From an uncultured Clostridium sp. (GTDB lineage Bacteria > Bacillota > Clostridia > UBA1212 > UBA1255): a DNA stretch of 64,000 bases. This document shows positions 7,792 through 17,500 of this stretch, piece after piece. The DNA lies in assembly GCA_900543695.1 (NCBI GenBank), contig UQSG01000007.1, forward strand, positions 1 to 64,000, read 5' to 3'. The translations under genes and the position numbers were made by a program. The notes beneath the pieces were generated by a model. It searched no databases and was not told the origin of the DNA. It worked only from the letters and a program-made list of their open reading frames with translations. How positions within the stretch are numbered: position 1 is the stretch's first letter; each line of letters begins with the position of its first letter.

Positions 7792-8760
7792 ATGGAGATA
7801 AAAAGAATCGGTGTTCTTACTTCCGGAGGCGATGCGCCCGGCATGAACGCCGCAATCAGAGCCGTAGTAAGATCCGGAATTTACAGAGGATTTCAGGTAT
7901 ATGGGATCAGAAAAGGCTACGAGGGACTTTTGAACGGTGAAATGTTTGAAATGAACCTCAGAAGCGTATCCGAAATCATCAGCAGGGGCGGAACGATTCT
8001 GCAGACCTCCCGGAGCAAGGAATTTAATTCTCCTGAGGGCGTTAAAAGAGCCGCGCGTATGGCAGAGGTATTCAAGCTCAATGCCATTGTCGTAATCGGC
8101 GGAGACGGCTCCTTCCGGGGGGCGCGCGATCTTGCGCGGGAGGGGGTAAACGTCATCGGAATTCCGGCTACAATCGACAACGACATCGACTGCACGGATT
8201 ATACGATCGGTTTTGATACGGCTCTGAATACCGTGAAAGACGCGATCGATAAAATCAAAGACACTGCGTTTTCCCATGAGCGCTGCAGCGTTGTGGAGGT
8301 CATGGGGCGGGGCGCGGGATATATTGCGCTTCACTGTGCCATCGCAGACGGCGCAGAGGCCTGTATTCTCCCGGAAAAGGAATTCAATATTGACACGGAT
8401 ATCATACAGCCCATCATCGGATGCCGGAACAGGGGCAAGCATCATTATATCGTCATTATTGCCGAAGGTGTCGGCGGAACGATGGAAATTGCGAAGGAAA
8501 TCCATGCGATTACCGGAATTTCCACGACGACGACGATCCTGGGCCATCAGCAAAGGGGCGGCAGCCCTACGGTCCGAGACCGCGTCGCCGCAAGCCTGAT
8601 GGCGGTCAAAGCGACGGAGCTCCTTCAGGAAGGGCAGAAAAATAAGATCATTGCCGAAAAGAACGAGCAATATATCGCCATCGATATTGAAGAAGCGCTG
8701 AGCATGAAGAAACACATTGACGAGTCGATGATCGAAACGAGCAAAATGCTCTCTTTATAA
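7792..8760 (+). CDS. pfkA: ATP-dependent 6-phosphofructokinase
   Basis: 322 residues, the standard length of bacterial PfkA. It phosphorylates fructose 6-phosphate to the 1,6-bisphosphate, the committed glycolytic step. Visible motifs: GGDAPGMNAAIR near residue 10, GGDGSFRGA near 102 (the Gly after GGD and the pattern fit the ATP-dependent form), the catalytic TIDNDIDCTDYTIGFDTA near 124, MGRGAGYIALH near 169 and the substrate loop LGHQQRGGSPTVRDR near 247. It has its own promoter and probably leads the transcript that includes DUF5685, the J-domain gene and mutS2. Confidence 0.95.
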   Translation: MEIKRIGVLTSGGDAPGMNAAIRAVVRSGIYRGFQVYGIRKGYEGLLNGEMFEMNLRSVSEIISRGGTILQTSRSKEFNSPEGVKRAARMAEVFKLNAIVVIGGDGSFRGARDLAREGVNVIGIPATIDNDIDCTDYTIGFDTALNTVKDAIDKIKDTAFSHERCSVVEVMGRGAGYIALHCAIADGAEACILPEKEFNIDTDIIQPIIGCRNRGKHHYIVIIAEGVGGTMEIAKEIHAITGISTTTTILGHQQRGGSPTVRDRVAASLMAVKATELLQEGQKNKIIAEKNEQYIAIDIEEALSMKKHIDESMIETSKMLSL

Positions 8761-8780
8761 TAACAAAGGGGTGTTTTTCC

Positions 8781-9713
8781 ATATTCGGATATGCGGTTCC
8801 CTTCAAGCCAGAGCTGAAATTCAGAGAATATGACTGCTATAAAATGTATTATTGCGGCGTGTGCAAAAGCATAAGCCGCAATTTTGGTCAGCTTCCGCGC
8901 TTCGGGCTGGTAAACGAAACCTCTGTGCTTTCCCTGATTTTGAATATTGCCGCAGGAAAGATCAGCACGCCGGAAGTTCTGCGAAAAAACTGCATCGCGC
9001 ACCCCCAGAAGAAATCAGACGCGGTGATCCGAAACGAAGCCGTGGACTACGCCGCCGGCGTCAACGTTTTAATGATGTATTTTAAATTACTGGACAGCTG
9101 GCACGACGATAAAAATCTGGCTGCAAAAGCGGGAAGCACTGCGATCCGCAGAGCATTTCGGAAAGCGGCTGCAAAATATCCGATCGCGGCAGATGCCGTT
9201 TATTTTTCGATTCGGGAATTGACAAAGCTTGAAAAAGAAGGCTGCAGTTCCATCGACGCGGCCTGCGAGCCCTTCGCATCCATGATGGCCGATCTTTTTA
9301 TGTGGAAGGACAGCGACGTTTTTTGCTCCGAACCGACAATATTGGATTTACTCGGCAAAATAGGGTATAATGTCGGAAAATGGATTTACTTGATTGACGC
9401 GGCAGCCGACCTTTCTGAGGACAGAAGGAAAAACCGTTATAACGTGCTTGCATGCCGTTACGGAGAACGCTTCGATGCCGCGGAGGTAAAATTCATTTTG
9501 GAAATGTGTCTTGCGCACTGCGCCGATGCATGGGAACGGCTGACAGAGGCCGTCGCAGAGAAAAACGAAGCTGAAAATTTGAATTACAGAAACGCAAAAG
9601 GCGTAGCAGATAATTTATTTTACATCGGCATGCGGCATACGACCGAGCTGAAATGCGGCGGCTGCCAGGCGGGAAAGAACAACGAAAGCGGTGAAATGAA
9701 TGAACCCCTATGA
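8781..9713 (+). CDS. DUF5685 family protein, probable AUA start
   Basis: 310 residues. The N terminus reads (I/M)FGYAVPFKPELKFREYD, then YYCGVCKSI, which is the characteristic opening of DUF5685 proteins (MFGY...YCGLCK). The codon aligned with the initiator Met is ATA at 8781-8783, preceded by AAAGGGGTG with a 7-base gap; no ATG, GTG or TTG is available in frame before an internal ATG at 8844, which would cut off the conserved segment. The protein is largely helical with paired cysteines (YCGVC, CGGC) and EDRRKNRYN. The function of the family is unknown. The gene overlaps the following J-domain gene by 14 bases, a pairing typical of Clostridia, so the two probably work together. Confidence 0.8.
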   Translation: MFGYAVPFKPELKFREYDCYKMYYCGVCKSISRNFGQLPRFGLVNETSVLSLILNIAAGKISTPEVLRKNCIAHPQKKSDAVIRNEAVDYAAGVNVLMMYFKLLDSWHDDKNLAAKAGSTAIRRAFRKAAAKYPIAADAVYFSIRELTKLEKEGCSSIDAACEPFASMMADLFMWKDSDVFCSEPTILDLLGKIGYNVGKWIYLIDAAADLSEDRRKNRYNVLACRYGERFDAAEVKFILEMCLAHCADAWERLTEAVAEKNEAENLNYRNAKGVADNLFYIGMRHTTELKCGGCQAGKNNESGEMNEPL

Positions 9714-10314
9714 GGTTTTAGGCGTAAGTGAGAACGCAAGCGACGAGGAAATCAAGAAAGCATACCGGGAGCTTGTTAAGAAATATCATCCCGATAAATA
9801 CGTGGACAATCCTCTTTCCGATCTTGCTTCCGAAAAAATCAAGGAAATCAACCTGGCATACGACACGATCATGAAGGAACGCGCAAGCGGAAAAACACAG
9901 CAGGGCGGTTCTTATTATGATGCGGGAACGTACGACAGCGGAGACGCCGCGTTCAGCCGGATCGTGCAGGCCATCAAAGCCAACCGGCTTGACGAGGCGC
10001 AAAGCGAGCTTGAGCGCATGCCCGCCGCCTACAGAACCGCATATTGGTATTATTTGATGGGCGAAATAGCAAAAAGACGCGGCTGGTACGACAACGCAAG
10101 GCAGTATTATCAGACAGCAGTCAATATGGATCCGTCCAACGGCACATATCAAAGAGCGTATCATTCCATGCAGAATACGGCAAATACCTACCGAAATCAA
10201 TCCTACGGAAGAGGCTATCGGAATACGGACAGCGCCTGTGACTGCTGCACCTCTCTGATTTGCGCAGATTGCTGCTGCGAATGCATGGGAGGGGATCTGA
10301 TCTCTTGCTGCTAG
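9700..10314 (+). CDS. J-domain co-chaperone with C-terminal cysteine string
   Basis: 204 residues. Residues 1-65 form a J domain with HPD at about 31-33 in KKYHPDKY, the element that stimulates the Hsp70 (DnaK) ATPase. A middle region of two TPR-like helical repeats (YWYYLMGEIAKRRGWYDNARQYYQTAV) follows, then a Tyr/Arg-rich linker and a tail with ten cysteines (CDCC...CADCCCECMGG...CC) in about 25 residues. The zinc-finger and substrate domains of DnaJ are absent. The tail could bind a metal, carry lipids or form disulfides; the sequence does not decide. It overlaps both DUF5685 (14 bases) and mutS2 (10 bases), so the three are translated from one message. Confidence 0.85.
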   Translation: MNPYEVLGVSENASDEEIKKAYRELVKKYHPDKYVDNPLSDLASEKIKEINLAYDTIMKERASGKTQQGGSYYDAGTYDSGDAAFSRIVQAIKANRLDEAQSELERMPAAYRTAYWYYLMGEIAKRRGWYDNARQYYQTAVNMDPSNGTYQRAYHSMQNTANTYRNQSYGRGYRNTDSACDCCTSLICADCCCECMGGDLISCC

Positions 10315-12698
10315 AAAAGACACTGGAAACACTGGAATATAATATCATTCTGGAAAGGCTGGAAGCCCTGGCCAGCTGCGAGCTGGCCAAAGAGCGGATC
10401 CGAACGCTGCGGCCGATGACGGCGCCGGACGAAATCCGGAAAGCGCTGGGTGAAACGGAAGACGCCGTATTCTTTATCATAAAGCGCGGAATGCCTCCGC
10501 TCGCCGGAATAAAGGATCTTCGGGGCGCGCTTCGCCGCGGTGCGACGGGAGCCGTGCTGAGCCTCTCCGAGCTGCTCAGCGTATCCGGACTGCTCCGCGC
10601 CTGCAGACGCATGCTCCAGTACAATGCCTCCGCAGAGAGCGATGCGGAAAATTCCGTTTCCGCATTCATCTCTGAGCTTTCGGAGAACAGATTGCTGGAA
10701 GAAAAAATCAACCGCTGCATCGTTTCTGAAGAGGAAATCGCCGATGAAGCAAGTCCGGAGCTTTACGCCGTCAGAAAACAAATTCTTTCCGCGCAGACCG
10801 CAATCAAAGAGAAGCTAAACGATCTGCTTCATTCCTCTCGTTATGCAAAATCCATACAGGATGCGGTGGTGACAATGCGCGGCGATCGGTACTGCATCCC
10901 CGTCAAGACGGAATTCCGGGGCGAAATCAACGGAATCGTACATGATACGTCTGCTTCCGGACAGACGCTGTTTATTGAACCGGCCTTCGTGGTGGAGGCG
11001 AACAACCGGATCCGGGAGCTGAAGGTTCGAGAAGCGGAAGAAATCAAGCGGATTCTTTCAGAGCTCTCCGAAGAAGTCGGAGAAAAGGAAAGCGTGCTTC
11101 TGCATAATCTTGAAGTGATTTCTTTTTTGGATTTTACATTTGCAAAAGCCAGGCTCGCGCTGGATCAGAAAGCCGTACGTCCGCTTTTGAACGAATCCGG
11201 CAAAATTTCCCTGCTTTCCGCAAGGCATCCGCTGATCCCAAAAGAGCGCGTCGTTCCCATCACCGTATTTCTGTCCGAACGGGAAGCCATGCTGATTACC
11301 GGTCCGAACACCGGAGGCAAAACCGTAGCGCTCAAAACAGTCGGCCTTCTGACGCTGATGATGCAGTCCGGGCTGCTGATTCCGGCAAAGGAAAAGAGCG
11401 AGCTTAGTATATATAATGGAGTATACGCGGATATCGGAGACGAGCAGAGCATTTCACAAAGCCTCAGCACCTTTTCCGCGCATATGAAAAATATCGTCCG
11501 GATTTTGGACTGCTGCGGAGAACATTCCTTGGTTCTGCTCGATGAGCTTGGCGCCGGCACCGATCCGACAGAGGGCGCTGCGCTTGCCATGGCGATCCTC
11601 GAATGCCTGCACCAGATGGGCGCAAGCGTATTTGCTACGACGCATTACAGCGAGCTGAAGGTGTTTGCTTCGACGACGCCCGGATTTATAAACGCCTCAT
11701 GCGAATTTGACACGGAAACGCTGCGGCCGACCTACCGCCTGCTGATCGGCGTGCCGGGGAAAAGCAACGCCTTTGAAATATCGAAGAAGCTCGGACTGGA
11801 TCCGCAGATTACAGAACGCGCAAAGGAATTCTTGACCAGCGAAGATCTTCGCTTCGAGGATATGCTGCGGGGAATTGAAGACAGCCGCAAACGGATCGAC
11901 ACGGATCGCGAAGAGGCAGAAACGCTCCGCAGGGATTCCGCGCGTCTTCGCGAAGAAATCGCAAAGGAGAAGGAAGCGTTTCTCAAACAAAAAAACGAGC
12001 TGCTTGCAAAAGCGAGGGAAGATGCGCGCGCCGTTCTGAGCAGGGCAAGAATCGCCTCCGACAAATTACTTTCCGAGCTTCGCCGTACCGCGTCTGAGCT
12101 GGAGAAAGGAAAAAATCCGGCTTCGGCGCTGCGCGAAGCGGAAACCGCTGCCAGAGAATTCCGAAATTTCTGTGACGAGACGGACGATGCGCTTGGCAGC
12201 GCTTTTCGGGATAATCTGACGGACTCCAGTCCTCCGGAAAACCTCCGGGAGGGAGAAACGGTCCGCATTCTGAGCTTAAACGGAAAAGGGACCGTATTGA
12301 AGGCGCCGAGCAAGGATGGAACCGTGTACGTCCAGGCGGGAATCATGAAGCTGTACGTTCCGCTTGGCGATCTGCGCCGGGAGACCGAACCCGCAGCACG
12401 GCGAGCTTCCGGAAACCGCGAAAAATCCGGCGCCGCGCAAATGAAAGCGCTGTCGATCAAAACGGAGCTCGATGTCCGCGGGATGACGGTAGACGAAGCG
12501 ATTCCCGTCATAGAACGGCAGATCCACGACGCCATCCTGGCAAAGCAAAGCCAGTTCTCCATTATTCACGGGAAGGGGACGGGCGCTCTGCGAGCAGGCA
12601 TCCAGGGATATCTGAAAACCTGCAAAGCCGTAGCCTCTTATCGCCTCGGATCCTTCGGAGAAGGCGATACCGGCGTGACGATCGTCACGTTAAAATGA
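10305..12698 (+). CDS. mutS2: MutS2 endonuclease / ribosome-rescue ATPase
   Basis: 797 residues if started at TTG (10305), which follows GGGAGGGG by about 10 bases and gives the family opening LLEKTLETLEYNIILERL. An upstream ATG at 10260 would add 15 unconserved residues. Domains: MutS core and clamp helices (1-320), ABC ATPase with Walker A GPNTGGKTV near 332, signature and Walker B LVLLDELGAGTDPTEG near 412, a long charged coiled coil (about 515-640) and a C-terminal Smr nuclease domain (LDVRGMTVDEA and HGKGTGALR). MutS2 lacks the mismatch-recognition domain of MutS; it suppresses recombination and in Bacillus acts on collided ribosomes. Its start overlaps the J-domain gene. Confidence 0.95.
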   Translation: MLLEKTLETLEYNIILERLEALASCELAKERIRTLRPMTAPDEIRKALGETEDAVFFIIKRGMPPLAGIKDLRGALRRGATGAVLSLSELLSVSGLLRACRRMLQYNASAESDAENSVSAFISELSENRLLEEKINRCIVSEEEIADEASPELYAVRKQILSAQTAIKEKLNDLLHSSRYAKSIQDAVVTMRGDRYCIPVKTEFRGEINGIVHDTSASGQTLFIEPAFVVEANNRIRELKVREAEEIKRILSELSEEVGEKESVLLHNLEVISFLDFTFAKARLALDQKAVRPLLNESGKISLLSARHPLIPKERVVPITVFLSEREAMLITGPNTGGKTVALKTVGLLTLMMQSGLLIPAKEKSELSIYNGVYADIGDEQSISQSLSTFSAHMKNIVRILDCCGEHSLVLLDELGAGTDPTEGAALAMAILECLHQMGASVFATTHYSELKVFASTTPGFINASCEFDTETLRPTYRLLIGVPGKSNAFEISKKLGLDPQITERAKEFLTSEDLRFEDMLRGIEDSRKRIDTDREEAETLRRDSARLREEIAKEKEAFLKQKNELLAKAREDARAVLSRARIASDKLLSELRRTASELEKGKNPASALREAETAAREFRNFCDETDDALGSAFRDNLTDSSPPENLREGETVRILSLNGKGTVLKAPSKDGTVYVQAGIMKLYVPLGDLRRETEPAARRASGNREKSGAAQMKALSIKTELDVRGMTVDEAIPVIERQIHDAILAKQSQFSIIHGKGTGALRAGIQGYLKTCKAVASYRLGSFGEGDTGVTIVTLK

Positions 12699-12699
12699 A

Positions 12700-12728
12700 T
12701 TGACAGATTTCGTCGTTTAATATAAAAT
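12700..12728 (+). promoter_or_regulatory. aspS promoter
   Basis: TTGACA (12700-12705) and TAAAAT (12723-12728) separated by 17 bases, starting 2 bases after the mutS2 stop. The leader to the aspS ATG is only about 35 bases, too short for a T-box. Confidence 0.6.
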
Positions 12729-12767
12729 TTCTGTTGATTTTACTTGATATGAGGGGAAGGAAAACAC

Positions 12768-14570
12768 ATGGCAGAAACGATGAACGGATGGAAAAAAACC
12801 TGCTATAACGGAGAATTATCCGCGGCAGATATCGGAAAAGAAGTCGTACTGACAGGCTGGACCGCAAAAACAAGAAATTTGGGCAGCCTGATTTTTATAG
12901 ATTTGAGAGACCGCACGGGAATCATACAGCTTGTGTTTGATTCCGACACGGATGCCGCGCTTTTTGAAAAGGCCGCCTCTGTACGGAACGAATACGTTTT
13001 GGCCGCAAAGGGGACAATAAGGCGCAGAGCGCCCGAAGCGCTTAACCCGAAAATGAAAACGGGAGAGATCGAAGTGGCCGTAATGGAGCTCCGCATTTTA
13101 AATGAAGCGCAGACGCCGCCGTTCCATATCGACGACAAGGCAAGCGTCAGCGAGGCGACCAGGCTGAAATACCGCTACTTGGATCTCAGGAGGCCTTCGC
13201 TGCAGCGGAATCTGCTCCTGCGCCATCAGATCGCAAAAACTGCGCGCGACTATTTTGCGGAGAACGGTTTTATTGAGATCGAAACGCCGTTTCTGACGAA
13301 AAGCACGCCGGAGGGGGCTCGCGACTATCTCGTGCCCAGTCGGATTCACAGGGGGAAATTTTATGCGCTTCCGCAATCGCCTCAGCTGTTTAAGCAGCTT
13401 TTGATGATTTCCGGCTTCGACCGTTACATGCAGATTGCAAAGTGCTTCCGCGACGAGGACCTGCGTGCGGACAGGCAGCCTGAGTTTACGCAGATCGACC
13501 TTGAAATGTCTTTCGTCGGAATCGACGACGTCATTGAAATCAATGAGGGCTTTCTGAAACGGCTTTTTGCGGAAACGCTCGGACTCGATTTGGAAACGCC
13601 GTTTCCGCGTATCCCGTATCGGGAAGCGATGCGGCGCTTCGGATGCGACAAGCCGGATATTCGATTCGGGCTTGAGCTTACGGATCTCTCGGATTTTGCG
13701 GCCGGCTGTTCCTTCGGTATTTTTGCCAATGCCGTAAACGAGGGCGGCGCCGTAAGAGCGATCGCCGCTCCGGCCGGGCATTTTTCCAGAAAAGAGATCG
13801 ATAAGCTCACGGAATTTGTAAAAACGCAGGGAGGAAGCGGCATGGCGTGGATTTCGGTGGGCGAGAACGAAATCCGTTCCTCGATTTCAAAGGTTCTTAC
13901 CCCGGAAGAAATTTCGACGATTATCACGCTTACAGGCGCCGGGACGGGCGATTTGATCTGTATCGTTTCCGGAAAAAGCGACACCGTCTATACCGTGCTT
14001 GCTGCGCTTCGCTGCGAGCTCGGAAAAAAGCTCGGCCTGATCGATGAAAGCCGCTTTGCCTTTTTGTGGATCACGGAATTCCCGCTGTTCGAATATTCGG
14101 AGGAGGAGCAGCGCTATGTTGCGATGCATCATCCGTTTACGTCGCCTCTGCCGGAGGACTGCGATAAAATAGAAAGCGATCCCGGCAGCGCTCGGGCAAG
14201 CGCCTACGATATCGTTCTGAACGGATATGAAATCGGCGGCGGCAGTATCAGAATCCATGACCGGGCGCTGCAGCAGAAGATGTTTCGAGCGCTGGGCTTT
14301 ACCGAAGAGGCTGCGCAGGATCGTTTCGGATTCCTGCTGGATGCCTTTCAATACGGCGCGCCGCCGCACGGAGGCCTGGCATATGGCCTCGACCGGCTTG
14401 CCATGCTGATCTGCGGAACGGACAACATCAAAGATACGATTGCCTTCCCGAAAGTACAGAACGCTTCCTGTCTGATGTCCTCGGCGCCGGATTATGTAGA
14501 AGAGCAGCAGCTCCGAGACCTGAATATCAGAATTGTTCCAGAAGAAAAGGAAACGGATCAGAATGGGTGA
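12768..14570 (+). CDS. aspS: Aspartyl-tRNA synthetase
   Basis: 600 residues, a bacterial-type class II synthetase charging tRNA-Asp. An N-terminal OB fold (VVLTGWTAKTRNLGSLIFIDLRDRTG, 25-50) is followed by motif 1, motif 2 (KCFRDEDLRADRQPEFTQID near residue 225), the bacterial GAD insertion (about 285-420) and motif 3 (GLAYGLDRLAML near 540). The OB fold has bacterial features; whether the enzyme is discriminating or also charges tRNA-Asn cannot be told here because no gatCAB or asnS is in the window. It has GAGGGGAAGG ahead of its ATG. The end overlaps the next gene by 8 bases. Confidence 0.95.
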   Translation: MAETMNGWKKTCYNGELSAADIGKEVVLTGWTAKTRNLGSLIFIDLRDRTGIIQLVFDSDTDAALFEKAASVRNEYVLAAKGTIRRRAPEALNPKMKTGEIEVAVMELRILNEAQTPPFHIDDKASVSEATRLKYRYLDLRRPSLQRNLLLRHQIAKTARDYFAENGFIEIETPFLTKSTPEGARDYLVPSRIHRGKFYALPQSPQLFKQLLMISGFDRYMQIAKCFRDEDLRADRQPEFTQIDLEMSFVGIDDVIEINEGFLKRLFAETLGLDLETPFPRIPYREAMRRFGCDKPDIRFGLELTDLSDFAAGCSFGIFANAVNEGGAVRAIAAPAGHFSRKEIDKLTEFVKTQGGSGMAWISVGENEIRSSISKVLTPEEISTIITLTGAGTGDLICIVSGKSDTVYTVLAALRCELGKKLGLIDESRFAFLWITEFPLFEYSEEEQRYVAMHHPFTSPLPEDCDKIESDPGSARASAYDIVLNGYEIGGGSIRIHDRALQQKMFRALGFTEEAAQDRFGFLLDAFQYGAPPHGGLAYGLDRLAMLICGTDNIKDTIAFPKVQNASCLMSSAPDYVEEQQLRDLNIRIVPEEKETDQNG

Positions 14571-17500
14571 AATTCTCAGAGTGGGCCTGGATGTCGGCTC
14601 CACGACTGTTAAAATTGTAATTTTAGACGAAAAAGACAATATTCTTTACAGCAAATACCAGCGGCATTATTCGGATATCCGAAAAACGATCTATGATGTG
14701 CTCACGGAGGCCTTTTCAAAGTACGAGGCTTGCGAAGCGTCCGTAAATGTTACCGGCTCGGGCGGAATGCTCGTTGCAAAATGGCTGGATCTGCCATTCG
14801 TGCAGGAAGTCGTCGCTTCTACCGAGGCGGTGGAGCGTTTGATTCCGGAAACGTCCGTGGTGATCGAGCTCGGCGGAGAAGACGCCAAAATCATTTATCT
14901 TGAAAACCCCGTCGAGCAGAGGATGAACGGAACGTGCGCAGGCGGAACCGGAGCGTTTATCGATCAGATGGCGATCCTTTTGAAAACGGATGCCTCCGGC
15001 CTCAATGAGCTTGCAAAAAAGCATACGACAATTTATCCGATTGCGGCGCGGTGCGGCGTTTTTGCCAAAACGGATATTCAGCCCCTGCTCAATGAAGGCG
15101 CGGCAAAAGAAGATATTGCCGCCTCTGTTTTTCAGTCCGTTGTAAACCAGACAATCAGCGGCCTTGCCTGCGGCAGGCGGATTACCGGAAACGTTGCGTT
15201 TCTCGGCGGACCGCTCAATTATCTTTCCGAGCTTCGCCGCCGTTTCATCGAAACGCTCGAGCTCCGGGACGAAGAAGTTATTTTTCCTGTCAATTCGCAT
15301 CTGTTTGTTGCGCTCGGCGCCGCGTATGCTTCGGAGTGCCGGAATCGTGCGGACGGTCTGCGGAAGATATACCGCCTTTCCGATATTCGAGCGAAGCTTC
15401 CCGAAATTCTCACCGTAGAATCCGACGAAATCGGAAGGCTGCAGCCGCTTTTTCAGAACGACGAAGAATTAGAGGCCTTTCGGAAGCGCCACAGCGCGGC
15501 AAAAGCGCCGCGCGGCGACATCCGCGAATATCAGGGAAACTGCTATCTGGGCATCGACGCCGGCTCCACGACGACTAAGGCTGTCGTGATTGGAGAAAAT
15601 GACGAAATCCTTTATTCATGGTATGCCAGCAACTTTGGAAGTCCCTTTCATTCTGCGCTGAAAATATTGAATGATATTTATCGACTTCTTCCTGAGCATG
15701 CAAAAATCGCATTTTCCGCCGTTACAGGATACGGAGAAGGACTGATCAAAACGGCGCTCGGAATCGATATCGGAGAAATCGAAACGATTGCGCACTATAA
15801 GGCCGCCGAGAAATTCCTGCCGGGCGTCGACTTCATATTGGATATCGGCGGGCAGGATATGAAGTGCCTGAAAATTAAAGACGGCGTAATCCAAAGCATC
15901 ATGCTGAACGAAGCCTGCTCCTCCGGCTGCGGTTCTTTTATAGAGGCGTTTGCCACGTCGCTGGCGATCGATGTTACAGAATTTGCGGCTGAGGCGCTGA
16001 AAGCAAAAAAGCCGGTGGATCTGGGCTCCAGATGCACCGTATTTATGAATTCGCGCGTCAAGCAGGCGCAGAAGGAAGGGGCAAGCGTAGCAGATATTTC
16101 CGCAGGCCTTTCTTACTCCGTGATTCGGAATGCGCTTACTAAGGTAATCAAAATCAAAACCCCCGAGGAGATGGGCGAAAAGCTGATCGTACAGGGCGGA
16201 ACCTTTTACAACGATGCGATCCTGCGCTGCTTTGAAATTATTTCGGAGCGGGAAGCGGTTCGCCCGGATATCGCAGGGCTTATGGGAGCCTACGGCTGCG
16301 CCCTGATTGCGAAAAACGAATTTCACGAGCGGGGAGACAGCGCCGCTACGACGCTGCTGAATCCTGAGGAAGCGCTTCACATTAAAACGGAAATTCGAAA
16401 AGTACGCTGCGGAAAATGTACCAATAACTGTCTTCTGACCATCAACCAATTTTCCGACGGTAAAATTTTCGTGTCCGGAAATCGATGCGAAAAAGGCGAT
16501 GCTTCTCATAAGACCTCCTCCGGCAAGGAAACAAGAGACCGTCTGAATCTGTTCCGATATAAATACGGCCGTCTGTTTGAATTCTACAAACCGCTTGCCG
16601 CAGAAGACGCACCGAAGGGCGAAATCGGCCTTCCGCGCGCTCTGAATCTATATGAAAACTATCCGTTCTGGTTTACGTTTTTTACGCAGCTTGGCTTCCG
16701 CGTGATTCTTTCCGATCCAAGCAGCAAAGCGCTGCTTGCGGAGGGAATGGAAACGATTCCATCCGAGTCCGTCTGCTATCCGGCCAAGCTGGTACACGGA
16801 CATATCGCAAATCTTGTGCATAAGGGAGTAAAAAGGATTTTTTATCCTTCTCTTCCGTATGAGCAAAAGGAGGATCTGAAGGCCAACAATCATTATAACT
16901 GTCCGATCGTTACTTCTTACCCGGAAGTCATCCGGAACAATATGGATCTGCTTGCAGAAAATAATGTAGACTTTATCCACCCGTTTTTGCCCATTTATGA
17001 CAAAAAGCGTATGGCAGAACGGCTATATGAAGTATTCGCACCCTACGGATGTCAGGAGGAGGAAATCCGGAGCGCGGCGGAAGCTGCATATACGGAATAC
17101 GACCGCTTTAAGGCGGACATCAGAAAGAAGGCCGAGGAGATCATCGAATACGCCCGTGAGAACGGCATCAAGATGATCGTGCTGGCGGGCAGGCCGTATC
17201 ATCTTGATCCGGAAATCAATCACGGGATCCCGGAGCTGATTGCTTCGTATGATTTTGCCGTGCTTACGGAAGATTCCGTGTCTCATCTGGGGAATCTGGA
17301 GACGCCGATCCGCGTCGTCAACCAATGGGTGTACCATTCAAGACTGTACCGCGCGGCGGATTATGTTCGGACGCAGAAAGACATGGAGCTGATTCAGCTG
17401 AACTCGTTCGGCTGCGGTCTTGACGCCGTCACGACGGATCAGGTTGAAGAAATTCTTTCATCTGCCGGAAAAATATACACGTGCCTTAAGATTGACGAGG

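Noticed and set aside
12699..12767. T-box leader upstream of aspS
   Set aside because: Only about 70 bases separate mutS2 and aspS and no TGGNACCGCG-like T-box or specifier stem is present. The same holds for the tyrS leader.
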